Origin: DVEG01 sp964405435
GTDB lineage: Bacteria > Cyanobacteriota > Cyanobacteriia > Cyanobacteriales > Oscillatoriaceae
DNA: 64,000 nt
Assembly: GCA_964405435.1 (NCBI GenBank)
Contig: CAYOOD010000038.1
Span: 1-64,000 of the forward strand
Direction of reading: 5' to 3'
Both the position numbers and the translations under genes were made by a program. A model generated the notes under the pieces. The model did not search any database. It had not been told where the DNA came from and saw only the letters and a list, made by a program, of their open reading frames with translations. Of the stretch, positions 6,930 to 14,843 are shown piece after piece. The first letter of the stretch is position 1. Each line of letters starts with the position of its first letter.

Positions 6930-9565
6930 TGCCAGCACAGTACAACCACCTGCGATCGCTTGCTTTCCAGTTTTCGCCTGAAGCTGGAAAACTGGAAAGG
7001 GATTATTTTACCTTAAAATTCCCCGGAAAATGGATAGAGCCGATTAAAAGTATGCAAGCGCGGCTCACAAACCGCGACCCCAATCAGACAAGTATTCCCA
7101 TCGGCAACCTCAATAAGGCGTTTCGGGCGCTGGTTCCTGATATCATATCAATAGCCCGCTATCAAGACATACTCGGCGGACGTACCTGGATATACAGCCG
7201 GCAAGCAATTGATACCGATAAACTCTTCCCGATAGTTCAGGCGTGGGTGAAGACAAGCTTTAGCAAGGTGGCTGAGGGCGATCGCCAATATTTGCTCTCC
7301 AGAATGCAGGCTAATGACTTGCGTTGGGAGAGACAGCATATTAACATCACTGATTGGAGGGCAGGTGGCAACGGCACAGCCGCGCCAGTAAAATCCGACA
7401 GTTTTATCCTGTTAGCTGATGAAATCGCGGCGCGATTAAGCGAAAAGTACACAGAACTTGAATGTGACGACAGCATTCTAGAATATGGCAGTCGAGAGTC
7501 TCTGAGATTTCGTCGCGCTCCTCTGGCTCCGGGTAACAGCGGTGCGGAATTAATTTCATGGCCACCTTTTTGTTACAAGGCGGGTAAGGGTAAAAGTCAA
7601 AAACGCTGGCCATATTCTTTGCTGCTGACTTTAACCGTTCAGACGGTGCCTTTCCAGGAATTTCCCGTACTTTATATTGATGTTGGTTTGCGGCGCTGGG
7701 GTGGCGCTAAAATTAACCTGCCGACAGACAGAAAAGAAACCAGCATCTATCTGCTCGCCGGCGTGCCGTGGATTGAGGGATTCCCCCTGTCAAATAGCTT
7801 TCAGGTGGCTCCAATTCGGCGATATGGCAAGAACTTAAGGTGGGGGAGCAAGTTGGCAGAGTTGCTCAACGAGTTGCAACTCAAACATCCCTTCACGTCG
7901 CCAGTGGACATTGTTCAAAACCCAGAAGAAGCCCTCAATATCAATGGTCGCACAAGTGCTGCCCTTGTTTACCGTACTGGGCTCAAACCAGATTGCGGCG
8001 TCAAGGCTGGGATTATGCCAGGCGATCGCAGCCGGCTGGCGGAAAAAATTGCAGAAATTCTGGAGCCGGAGGGGTTGAAGTTTGTAGAACCTTTTGAAAG
8101 GGTTCAGTACAGTTTCCCTACAAGGCAAAACCCGTTTGCTGATGACTCGATATCTCTGTCGGAGCGACACCGCGCTGTTGGTGAATCTGTTAACCGGCAG
8201 ATCACCCTGGAAATCTGGCATCAATCGGAGTTGGTGCGCGACGCCCTGATTCAGGCTGTTCGCGATTGTCTCGGGCTGCAGTCAGAGCCGGTATCTTTCC
8301 CTTATACTTGGGAAACTCCTGAATTGAGCCTGACTCTACGCTTAGCTCCTTTGGATAAAATTGGCGATCTCCTAGATATTAACGAAGATACCGAAAATGC
8401 CAGAGAACGACTCCATCAGTCTATCCGCGCTCGGTGCAGACAAATATCGCAGCAGCTAGGCAAAGCGTCACATTTTATTGTATCCTTGATAGAATTGCCA
8501 CGCTTTGAAGGGCTTACCGACGATCCAAAACACGCAATCCGTCTGGGATTTGCTCAGACTAACAGATTGACGCAATTTATCAACTCGGATGCGGATACTG
8601 AGAGTTTGCCCGATCGGGCAAAAAACGCAGTGCTGGATGGGCTGCGCCAGTTGGGAGTATGGCCACTTGCGGAAAAGTTGGAATACAGCAACCGCAATAC
8701 AAAACACGCCAAGTTTCTCGAATCTCTCCCCAAACCAGAGCTGAATTGTGTGGGGTTGTGGATGATAAAACATTATGCAGGGAGCAGCCCTGTCCGTAAA
8801 AAGCACTTTTTGCCGGTGATGGTTTATCTGGAATGGTACGCTGGCAAAATCTATGCGTTGGCTCCTGGATTTAAGGACTGGCTGCCCTATCCCAATGCAA
8901 TGTTGGCGATCGCGCAAGGGCAAGCAGCAGGGTACGCAGCCCAGAAAGACGCCATAGAGTTCATTAAAGAAGCAATTTCCAACAACCTTCTCGACAATAC
9001 CCTTTTAATCTGTCACGCCCAAAACCTGCGGACAACTTGGCATTGGCTGAGAAATACAGATATCCAATGCGATCGCCTGACGTTTGGGCAGAACCCTGCC
9101 AATGAAACGCCAACTCCCATCGAAGATTTGCGGGGACTTCGGATTGTTCGCGTGCGGGACAGTAGCGGGCACGAAACACCAGAATATTACGCCCAAAATG
9201 AAGATGAGATCGGGTTTACGAAAGGTCTTTTCCGTATCAGCGATCGCGTTTTCGCCAGCACTGCCCAAAAGTCACACCAGCAGAAAGGTTTGAGTAAAAA
9301 TTTATCCAAGTTTGTCAAAGTGCAACATAGTAAAGGCGAGTTGCTTTCGCCAGCGCCCAACAAACAGGCATCGAACCCGCAAATGATCGAACTGACTGTT
9401 GCTTGTCTTCAGAAAGACGACGTTCCGGAACACTGGGCGGCACTGGTACATGAGTTGCGGCACGTTGCCATAAATTACACTGATGCGACGCAGCTACCTT
9501 TGCCCCTGGATTTGGCAGCGGAGATGAAGGCGTATACGTTGCCAGTGGAGGATGAGGACGAATAG
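6929..9565 (+). CDS. pPIWI-RE family protein (prokaryotic PIWI with conserved Arg/Glu)
   Basis: The 878-residue protein is the signature gene of the cassette. The family has an N-terminal DUF3962/X-type domain, a MID-like domain and a C-terminal RNase H-fold PIWI domain. Here the PIWI-like part begins near residue 628 with the strand LPVMVYLEW and ends with a helix containing ALVHELRHVAINY and PLPLDLAAEM. Arg844 and Glu865 are candidates for the conserved Arg and Glu that name the family. It is predicted to bind a guide or an RNA:DNA hybrid and direct the partner helicase and nuclease to invading DNA. The first strand carries Glu rather than the usual RNase H Asp, so catalytic activity is uncertain. 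Start and upstream stop share one base (6929). Confidence 0.8.
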   Translation: MPAQYNHLRSLAFQFSPEAGKLERDYFTLKFPGKWIEPIKSMQARLTNRDPNQTSIPIGNLNKAFRALVPDIISIARYQDILGGRTWIYSRQAIDTDKLFPIVQAWVKTSFSKVAEGDRQYLLSRMQANDLRWERQHINITDWRAGGNGTAAPVKSDSFILLADEIAARLSEKYTELECDDSILEYGSRESLRFRRAPLAPGNSGAELISWPPFCYKAGKGKSQKRWPYSLLLTLTVQTVPFQEFPVLYIDVGLRRWGGAKINLPTDRKETSIYLLAGVPWIEGFPLSNSFQVAPIRRYGKNLRWGSKLAELLNELQLKHPFTSPVDIVQNPEEALNINGRTSAALVYRTGLKPDCGVKAGIMPGDRSRLAEKIAEILEPEGLKFVEPFERVQYSFPTRQNPFADDSISLSERHRAVGESVNRQITLEIWHQSELVRDALIQAVRDCLGLQSEPVSFPYTWETPELSLTLRLAPLDKIGDLLDINEDTENARERLHQSIRARCRQISQQLGKASHFIVSLIELPRFEGLTDDPKHAIRLGFAQTNRLTQFINSDADTESLPDRAKNAVLDGLRQLGVWPLAEKLEYSNRNTKHAKFLESLPKPELNCVGLWMIKHYAGSSPVRKKHFLPVMVYLEWYAGKIYALAPGFKDWLPYPNAMLAIAQGQAAGYAAQKDAIEFIKEAISNNLLDNTLLICHAQNLRTTWHWLRNTDIQCDRLTFGQNPANETPTPIEDLRGLRIVRVRDSSGHETPEYYAQNEDEIGFTKGLFRISDRVFASTAQKSHQQKGLSKNLSKFVKVQHSKGELLSPAPNKQASNPQMIELTVACLQKDDVPEHWAALVHELRHVAINYTDATQLPLPLDLAAEMKAYTLPVEDEDE

Positions 9566-9642
9566 GCTATTTCACAGAAGGGATAGCGATATGGGATATT
9601 TCGGATATCAGGCGATCGCCCCCTATTACCCCTGCCCATAAA

Positions 9643-9685
9643 AACTGACCCCCGCCGCCTATTTCTCGTCTGGAGGGGGTCAGTT
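9643..9685. terminator. hairpin downstream of the pPIWI-RE operon
   Basis: Perfect 11-bp arms at 9643-9653 (AACTGACCCCC) and 9675-9685 flank a 21-nt loop. The hairpin sits between the convergent pPIWI-RE operon and the LysM gene and could terminate both. No long U-tract follows. Confidence 0.5.
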
Positions 9686-9713
9686 ATGAGATACTGAAAA
9701 TTAGAGGCAGAAT

Positions 9714-9878
9714 TTAAGGGAGCAAAATCTCCTGCCCGGGATAGATCAAATCGGGGTTATCTCCGAGAATGTGACGGTTGGCGTCGTAAATGCGCTGCCA
9801 TTCATTGCCGTTACCGTAGAATCGCTCGGCGATCGCCCACAGGGTATCCCCGGGCTGTATGATATAAGTCTGGTTCAT
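9714..9878 (-). CDS. single LysM-domain mini-protein
   Basis: The 54-residue frame is almost wholly one LysM domain, a fold that binds N-acetylglucosamine in peptidoglycan. Typical features are YIIQPGDTLWAIAERFYG at the start, WQRIYDANR in the middle and NPDLIYPGQEILLP at the end. There is no signal peptide, so it may act in the cytoplasm, as BON/LysM-type small proteins do, or be exported by an unseen route. A GAGGAA ribosome-binding site lies a few bases before the ATG. It is complete and convergent with the pPIWI-RE operon. The domain call is secure; the role is unknown. Confidence 0.9.
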   Translation of the reverse strand: MNQTYIIQPGDTLWAIAERFYGNGNEWQRIYDANRHILGDNPDLIYPGQEILLP

Positions 9879-9986
9879 AATTTCCTCAAACACGCGAGTA
9901 AATTTTTTGAGGCACCCTAACGTGGATGAGTTTAAACTTAATTAAAAAGCCATTGGCAAATATTAATATTCTTTTAATTTTTTATT

Positions 9987-10550
9987 ATGAGCCTGCGAAT
10001 TTACGGCAATCGCCAGCTAAAAACACTATCGGGTTTGGACACGCGCCCGACACCGGCGCGGGTGCGGGAAGCGGTGTTTAATATTTGGCAAGGAGAAATA
10101 CCGGGCTGTCGGTGGCTGGATTTGTGCGCCGGGGCTGGGGCGATGAGTGCAGAGGCGCTGTGTCGGGGTGCGGCTGAGGTGGTGGCGATCGAAAAAAGCG
10201 ATCGCGCTTGCAGCGTCATTCGGGAAAATTTGCAAAAAGTGGTGGGCTCGGAGCAGAGCTTTCACTTGTTGCGGGGGGATGTCGTGCAAAAGCTGAGAAC
10301 TCTGGCGGGGCAGCGGTTCGATCGCATTTATTTCGATCCGCCCTATGCCAGCGATTTGTACGAACCGGTTTTAGAGGCGATCGCCCACTACCAACTGCTG
10401 GCAGAAGGGGGAGAACTCGCCGTGGAACACAGCCCCGATCGCTCGCCCGTGGAGGCGGTGCCAGAACTGGAAATCTGCCGGCAGAAAGTTTACGGCAATA
10501 CGGCTTTGACTTTTTATCAAGTGGCGGTTGAGCCGGGATTGCGGGATTAG
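9987..10550 (+). CDS. rsmD: 16S rRNA (guanine(966)-N(2))-methyltransferase RsmD
   Basis: RsmD methylates G966 of 16S rRNA in the assembled small subunit, using S-adenosylmethionine. The 187-residue protein opens with the RIYGN..LKTL....TRPTPARVREAVFNIW stretch typical of the family. It then has the SAM-binding loop LDLCAGAGAMSAEAL and the catalytic FDPPY motif. The length is normal. No clear Shine-Dalgarno sequence precedes the ATG. It is convergent with petG, and a strong hairpin separates the two. Confidence 0.95.
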   Translation: MSLRIYGNRQLKTLSGLDTRPTPARVREAVFNIWQGEIPGCRWLDLCAGAGAMSAEALCRGAAEVVAIEKSDRACSVIRENLQKVVGSEQSFHLLRGDVVQKLRTLAGQRFDRIYFDPPYASDLYEPVLEAIAHYQLLAEGGELAVEHSPDRSPVEAVPELEICRQKVYGNTALTFYQVAVEPGLRD

Positions 10551-10556
10551 GGGATT

Positions 10557-10618
10557 GGGCATGGGGCATGGGGAATGGGTTATTGGTCTCCGTGCCCCAT
10601 GCGCTATGCCCCATGCCC
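10557..10618. terminator. hairpin made of GGGCAT repeats between rsmD and petG
   Basis: GGGCATGGGGCAT (10557-10569) pairs perfectly with its complement at 10606-10618. The arms are built from short tandem GGGCAT-like units, a common cyanobacterial low-complexity repeat. It lies between convergent genes and may serve as a two-way terminator. Confidence 0.5.
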
Positions 10619-10624
10619 TAGGCG

Positions 10625-10738
10625 CTACACGCCGAGATCGTTGCCGCGACGGTACTGCTGGTAGGCGGCAAAAAACAGGCCAGCGAGGGTGACGACGATG
10701 AGGCCAAGCACGATGCCGGAAAGTAGGGGTTCTACCAC
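10625..10738 (-). CDS. petG: cytochrome b6f complex subunit V (PetG)
   Basis: This 37-residue membrane peptide is one of the small subunits of cytochrome b6f, needed for complex stability in photosynthetic electron transport. The sequence begins VEPLLSGIVLGLIVVTLAG, has one transmembrane helix and ends in AAYQQYRRGNDLGV, matching PetG throughout. The only workable start is GTG, with no in-frame ATG nearby. The gene is divergent from the cytochrome cM gene, with 268 bp between the chosen starts. Confidence 0.95.
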   Translation of the reverse strand: MVEPLLSGIVLGLIVVTLAGLFFAAYQQYRRGNDLGV

Positions 10739-11006
10739 GATGTGTCTCCTTGTGTTCTGCGGAATACGTTAAGGTTTTTTTCCAACTTCTCATAGTACAG
10801 GCTCTCGTGGCCAAATGCGAGAGCGAGGGGAAGTCTTTGCTGCCTTTTTTGGGGATGGGGATGGGCTGCCGGGGCCAACGTCTCACAAGCTGCTACAGTT
10901 GTCAACACGCGCTGGAACTTTTAAGCTATGTTAATAATCGAAAAGCATTTTGTACATCTTTCTTTAAAATAGGCAGCGTTTGAATAACCAGTTGGCCAGA
11001 CCTGAA

Positions 11007-11360
11007 ATGGAAAGCAAGCACCAGCGCAGCGCCTGGGTGGCGATCGCGGCTGTATTTGTCATTTCGCTAATAATTCTGGGCGTTTACCGATTTCAGGTTT
11101 CCGACCCGTACATACAAAACGTTCTAGCCCTGAATGGCGATGCCGCTCAGGGCCATGCTATCTTTCAAATGAACTGCGCCGGCTGTCACGGAATGCAGGG
11201 GCGCGGTCGTGTTGGGCCAAGTCTGGTCAATGTCTCGAAGCACAAGTCGCGCCCGAGTCTGATCCGTCAAGTCACTGGCGGCAATACGCCGCCGATGCCG
11301 CAATTCCAGCCCAGTCCCCAGGAAATGGCGGATCTTTTGAAATATTTAGAAACACTATAG
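11007..11360 (+). CDS. cytM: membrane-anchored class I cytochrome c, probably cytochrome cM
   Basis: The 117-residue protein has one N-terminal hydrophobic segment (AWVAIAAVFVISLIILGVY) that may be an uncleaved anchor. One haem motif, CAGCH, follows, and PPMPQFQPSPQEMADLLKYLETL contains the likely axial Met. The VSDPYIQNVLALNGD spacer and the overall plan match cyanobacterial cytochrome cM, a low-potential cytochrome linked to respiration/photosynthesis balance. I chose the ATG at 11007; an upstream TTG at 10980 would add nine residues. Its position opposite petG fits an electron-transport role. The cM assignment is by recall of the family, not by alignment. Confidence 0.8.
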   Translation: MESKHQRSAWVAIAAVFVISLIILGVYRFQVSDPYIQNVLALNGDAAQGHAIFQMNCAGCHGMQGRGRVGPSLVNVSKHKSRPSLIRQVTGGNTPPMPQFQPSPQEMADLLKYLETL

Positions 11361-11366
11361 ACAATG

Positions 11367-11395
11367 AGTAGGGTGCGTTATGAACGCACCCTACT
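11367..11395. terminator. bidirectional hairpin terminator between cytM and the ABC exporter
   Basis: Perfect 13-bp arms AGTAGGGTGCGTT (11367-11379) and its complement (11383-11395) flank a 3-nt loop. It lies 6 nt after the cytM stop and 3 nt before the convergent exporter's stop codon. Confidence 0.7.
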
Positions 11396-11398
11396 TTG

Positions 11399-13159
11399 TT
11401 AACTAAACTGCTGGGCATAAAAGCGGGCATAGCGCCCGCCCATTTCCAAGAGTTGCTGATGGGTGCCGGATTCGACGATGCGCCCCTGCTCCATCACTAA
11501 GATGCGATCGGCGCGGCGCACGCTCGCCAGTCTGTGAGCGATGATAAAAACGGTGCGGTCTTGCATTAATCGTTCTAAGGCTTGCTGTACGAGGGCTTCG
11601 GATTCGGAATCGAGGGCGGAAGTGGCTTCGTCGAGGATGAGAATGCGGGGGTTGAGCAGTACGGCGCGGGCGATCGCAATTCTCTGTCGCTGCCCTCCCG
11701 ACAAATTCACGCCCCGCTCTCCCACCCAGGTATGATACCCATCCGGCAGCTTGGCGATGAATTCGTGAGCGTTGGCAATTTCAGCGGCAGCTTGCACGTC
11801 TTTGAGGTCAAATTGTGCCTGCCCGAAGGCGATATTCTGCGCGATGCTGCCGGAAAAGAGGGTGACGTCCTGGGGGACAATGCCGATCTGACGTCGCAAG
11901 CTCTTGAGGGTGACGTCTTTAATATTGGTGCCGTCGATGAGAATTTCGCCGACTTGCGGATCGTAGAAGCGGGGGAGGAGGTTGACGAGGGTGGTTTTGC
12001 CGGCACCGGAGGCACCGACGAGGGCGATCGCTTCTCCTGGCATCACCAGCAGGTTTAGGTCTTGCAAGACTGGGGAGCCGGGAAAAGGGGATGAGGGGAT
12101 TTGGGATTCTTCGCGATAGGAATAGCCAAAGGTAACGTCGCGGTATTCGACTTTGCCGGTGACGGGAGGGAGGGCGATCGCGCCGGGTTTTTCCAGGACT
12201 TCCGGTTGAATCGCCAGTAATTCAAAGACGCGATCGCACGATGCCTCGCCTTGTTTGAAGTCGCTGTAATTGCTGGTGGTGAGGGAAATGGGGTCAATTA
12301 ACAGCGCGACGGCGGTGACGTAGCTGATGAAACCGGCTCCGGTGAGGTTGCCGGTGGAGATTTGCCAGCCTCCCAGAAAGAAGAGCAGCAGAATGCTCAT
12401 GGCTTCGAGAAAGCCAACCACGACGAACTGCAGGGCTTTGACGCGCTCTGCGAGGTATTTGGCTTGTCGGTTGTGCTCGGATTCGGAGCTGAAGCGGTTG
12501 ATGGCGTAGTCTTCGGCGGCGAAGGCTTTGACGAGGCGAATTCCGCCGAAGAGTTCGGTGAGGAGGGCGGATAAATTCGAGACGCTGGCTTGGGAGCGGC
12601 GGGAGAAACTCAGGAGGCGATCGCCGAAAGCGCCGATTAACAGTGCCATGAGCGGGGCAATAATCAAGGTGCCGAGGGTGAGCTGCCAGTTGAGCCAGAT
12701 CATGTAGCCGATAACGACAATCAACTGCAGCACGCAGGGGAGAAATTGGTGAAAGACTTTGTTGATGACTTCGCCAATGCGATCGATGTCTTCGGTGAGG
12801 CGGTAGGAGAGATCGCCGGTTTTGGCGGTGACGAAATAACTGAGACTGAGTTGCTGCAAGTGGGCGTAGACTTGCTTGCGCAAATCCAGGGCAATTTTCA
12901 GGGCGGCTTTGGCCATGAGGGAGTCTTGGCCATATTGTACGCTGCCCCGGATCAGGAAAATGACGGCAGCCAAGCCGGCGAGTTGCGCGATCGCGCCTAC
13001 ATTTCCTTCGCCGATGTAAGTGGCCATCTGACCGGCGAGCATTGCCAGGATCGGCCAAAATACGGTAAATGCCAGGGTGCAAGCCAGCGCCTTGGCGATC
13101 GTGGGCCATTGGGGCCGGATGTAGGGCAGCAGTTGCCAGTATGTCGAGCGAGTTTTCAA
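11399..13159 (-). CDS. ABC exporter, fused membrane and ATPase domains (MsbA/lipid A-type)
   Basis: The 586-residue half-transporter has an N-terminal six-helix membrane domain (about residues 20-310) and a C-terminal ATPase. The ATPase shows Walker A GASGAGKT, signature LSGGQRQR, Walker B ILILDEATSALD and the H-loop IIAHRL. Such proteins dimerise in the inner membrane and export lipids, peptides or drugs; the substrate cannot be told from sequence. A short Pro/Ser-rich insertion (REESQIPSSPFPGSPV) precedes the ATPase core. A large frame on the same strand (12294-13211) is a shadow of this gene. Confidence 0.93.
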   Translation of the reverse strand: MKTRSTYWQLLPYIRPQWPTIAKALACTLAFTVFWPILAMLAGQMATYIGEGNVGAIAQLAGLAAVIFLIRGSVQYGQDSLMAKAALKIALDLRKQVYAHLQQLSLSYFVTAKTGDLSYRLTEDIDRIGEVINKVFHQFLPCVLQLIVVIGYMIWLNWQLTLGTLIIAPLMALLIGAFGDRLLSFSRRSQASVSNLSALLTELFGGIRLVKAFAAEDYAINRFSSESEHNRQAKYLAERVKALQFVVVGFLEAMSILLLFFLGGWQISTGNLTGAGFISYVTAVALLIDPISLTTSNYSDFKQGEASCDRVFELLAIQPEVLEKPGAIALPPVTGKVEYRDVTFGYSYREESQIPSSPFPGSPVLQDLNLLVMPGEAIALVGASGAGKTTLVNLLPRFYDPQVGEILIDGTNIKDVTLKSLRRQIGIVPQDVTLFSGSIAQNIAFGQAQFDLKDVQAAAEIANAHEFIAKLPDGYHTWVGERGVNLSGGQRQRIAIARAVLLNPRILILDEATSALDSESEALVQQALERLMQDRTVFIIAHRLASVRRADRILVMEQGRIVESGTHQQLLEMGGRYARFYAQQFS

Positions 13160-13214
13160 GTTGCGGTATCCAGAAAAACTTGTGTTTAAAGCTATCAGCT
13201 TTTAGCTTCATTCC

Positions 13215-13775
13215 CTACAAAGGTCGCAACATTTCTCTAACCGTAATGCTACAATCAGGAAAAGCCAAAGGCGAAATCGTCGCGTCTTCGGATAGAATCA
13301 CACAGCTAGAGTAGCCATTAGCCGTGGGTTCTCGAAAAACGTGCAGTTGGCGGTTATTAAGAGCTAATACCCAATAATCGGCGATTCTCGACTGGGCGTA
13401 AACTCTGGCTTTGAAACCCGTGTCGCGAGCTAGGGTGGTATCGGCTACCTCAATAATCAAATAAACTTCACCGACAGTAGGGTGGTGGTCTTCGTAGTCT
13501 AACGGATCTACTGTGACGACGGCAATATCTGGATCTGGTTCGGAGTAATTGTCTAACTGGATAGGAGACTGTAGCCGGAGCAAGACACCCTCGCCCAAAC
13601 GACTCCTCAACAACCGATCTGCGCGCTTCACTGCCGCGCAGTGGGTTGGTAATTTTGCTGCCATTGCGATTATCTGTCCTGCAATTAATTCCACTCTTTC
13701 ATCTGGGTTTAAAATTCCCAGGTCTGCCATGCGGTGATATTCTTCTACTGTAAAGCGTCGAGCCTCTACAATCAT
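13215..13775 (-). CDS. Uma2 family endonuclease-like protein (DUF820)
   Basis: The 186-residue protein belongs to the Uma2/DUF820 family, a PD-(D/E)XK-fold group greatly expanded in cyanobacteria and of unknown biological role. Typical marks are RFTVEEYHRMADLGIL, ERVELIAGQIIAMA near the N-terminus, PDPDIAVV in the core (Asp of the nuclease motif) and VYLIIEVADTTL.RD, where the Glu corresponds to the second acidic position. The ATG at 13775 has a good AGGAG site; an upstream in-frame extension to 13823 lacks one. It sits alone between the exporter and a palindromic repeat. Confidence 0.88.
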   Translation of the reverse strand: MIVEARRFTVEEYHRMADLGILNPDERVELIAGQIIAMAAKLPTHCAAVKRADRLLRSRLGEGVLLRLQSPIQLDNYSEPDPDIAVVTVDPLDYEDHHPTVGEVYLIIEVADTTLARDTGFKARVYAQSRIADYWVLALNNRQLHVFREPTANGYSSCVILSEDATISPLAFPDCSITVREMLRPL

Positions 13776-13859
13776 AGTTATCTCCTGTATGAGTTTAGCA
13801 GAATTGCCCTGCTTTACTCTCAAGTATAACAGTTGTCAAGCAATCTGTTCCGACGTTTA

Positions 13860-13892
13860 AGAAACCCGGCTTCTTGAAGAAGCCGGGTTTCT
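13860..13892. repeat. 33-bp palindromic repeat, copy 1
   Basis: This is a perfect palindrome of 16-bp arms around one central base, beginning AGAAACCCGGC and ending GCCGGGTTTCT. It has a C:G pair where copies 2-5 have T:A, so pairing is kept. The other copies are at 14789, 21503, 26331 and 59562. All lie between genes. Confidence 0.95.
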
Positions 13893-13972
13893 GGTTCGCG
13901 TCACATTAGGTTGATTTATCCCTAAAAAGGCGGTGGCACTACTGACAATAAAATAACAGACGGAAGGTGATT

Positions 13973-14578
13973 TTACCGGGCTTTTCTCTTGAAAACCCAG
14001 ATAAGAAATGCCGCGAGGATAATCGCCAGGACGATTTTAGAAACGGGGCCGAGATATTCGTCGATTAGTTCGTAGTTTTTCCCGGCTTTTGTGAGGAGAT
14101 ATCCGCCAACTGTCAGGAAACTCACCCACAAAGTGGTGCCAACAGTTGAGTAGACTAAGAAGGGAACCACGTCCATTTCATTAAGACCGGCAGGAATGGA
14201 GATGAGGGTGCGAATTCCGGGGACGAGACGACCGAAGAAAACGGCTTTTTTGCCGTGTTTGTTGAACCAGTTATTGGCTTTTTGAATGTCGCCGCCGGAA
14301 ACGGCAATCCACTTGCCGTATTTGTCGGCTAAAGCTTGCAAGCGATCGTGCCCTAATAATTTGCCGGCGTAGTACCAGGGCAGAGCGCCGATGACGGTGC
14401 CGATGACGCCGGCTGCGATCGCGGGGGCGAATTGCATTTTCCCTTGAGCGATCGTAAAGCCTGCCAGGGGCATGATCAGTTCCGAGGGGATGGGTGGGAA
14501 CAGGTTTTCCAAGAACATCAGCAGTCCGATTCCCAGATAGCTCATGGAAACCATGATGTTCGTTATCCATTCCTGCAT
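13973..14578 (-). CDS. DedA family membrane protein
   Basis: The 201-residue protein is a DedA-family (SNARE-associated/VTT domain) inner-membrane protein. The family contains undecaprenyl-phosphate and phospholipid flippases. Family features are the ENLFPPIPSELIMPLAG stretch near the N-terminus, where the Glu and Pro residues form a re-entrant loop, and FFGRLVPGIRTLISIPAG, whose Arg residues are conserved and functionally important. Several hydrophobic helices and a basic C-terminus (WVFKRKAR) are visible. Its precise lipid substrate is not determinable here. Confidence 0.93.
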   Translation of the reverse strand: MQEWITNIMVSMSYLGIGLLMFLENLFPPIPSELIMPLAGFTIAQGKMQFAPAIAAGVIGTVIGALPWYYAGKLLGHDRLQALADKYGKWIAVSGGDIQKANNWFNKHGKKAVFFGRLVPGIRTLISIPAGLNEMDVVPFLVYSTVGTTLWVSFLTVGGYLLTKAGKNYELIDEYLGPVSKIVLAIILAAFLIWVFKRKAR

Positions 14579-14701
14579 GGGTTCAATTCCTTGAAGTTTG
14601 TTTGAGTAGAAATTTCGTTTAACTCTAGCAGGTTTCGGCAGGATAATAGAATAACTTTAGAGAGAACTTTGGCACTAAAAAATTAGCGCGATCGCGAAAA
14701 A

Positions 14702-14720
14702 GGGTTGGAGAATCCAACCC
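14702..14720. terminator. short hairpin between ahcY and dedA
   Basis: GGGTTGGA (14702-14709) and TCCAACCC (14713-14720) form an 8-bp stem with a 3-nt loop. It lies between the ahcY stop and the dedA start, both on the reverse strand, so it probably ends the ahcY transcript. Confidence 0.5.
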
Positions 14721-14788
14721 TTGCACCGACAGTATTTTTTCTCTCAGTTAAGTAAGAGGACATAAATCAACCCGCTCGTGCGGGAGTC

Positions 14789-14821
14789 AGAAACCCGGTT
14801 TCTTGAAGAAACCGGGTTTCT
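14789..14821. repeat. 33-bp palindromic repeat, copy 2
   Basis: Identical in sequence to copies 3 and 4: AGAAACCCGGT arm, central TTGAA, ACCGGGTTTCT arm. It ends 22 bp before the ahcY stop. Confidence 0.95.
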
Positions 14822-14843
14822 GACCCGGCGACTGAGCGATCGC

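Noticed and set aside
12294..13211. 305-codon frame overlapping the ABC exporter
   Set aside because: It is an alternative frame of the same strand with Arg/His-rich low-complexity sequence; the exporter frame has all motifs.
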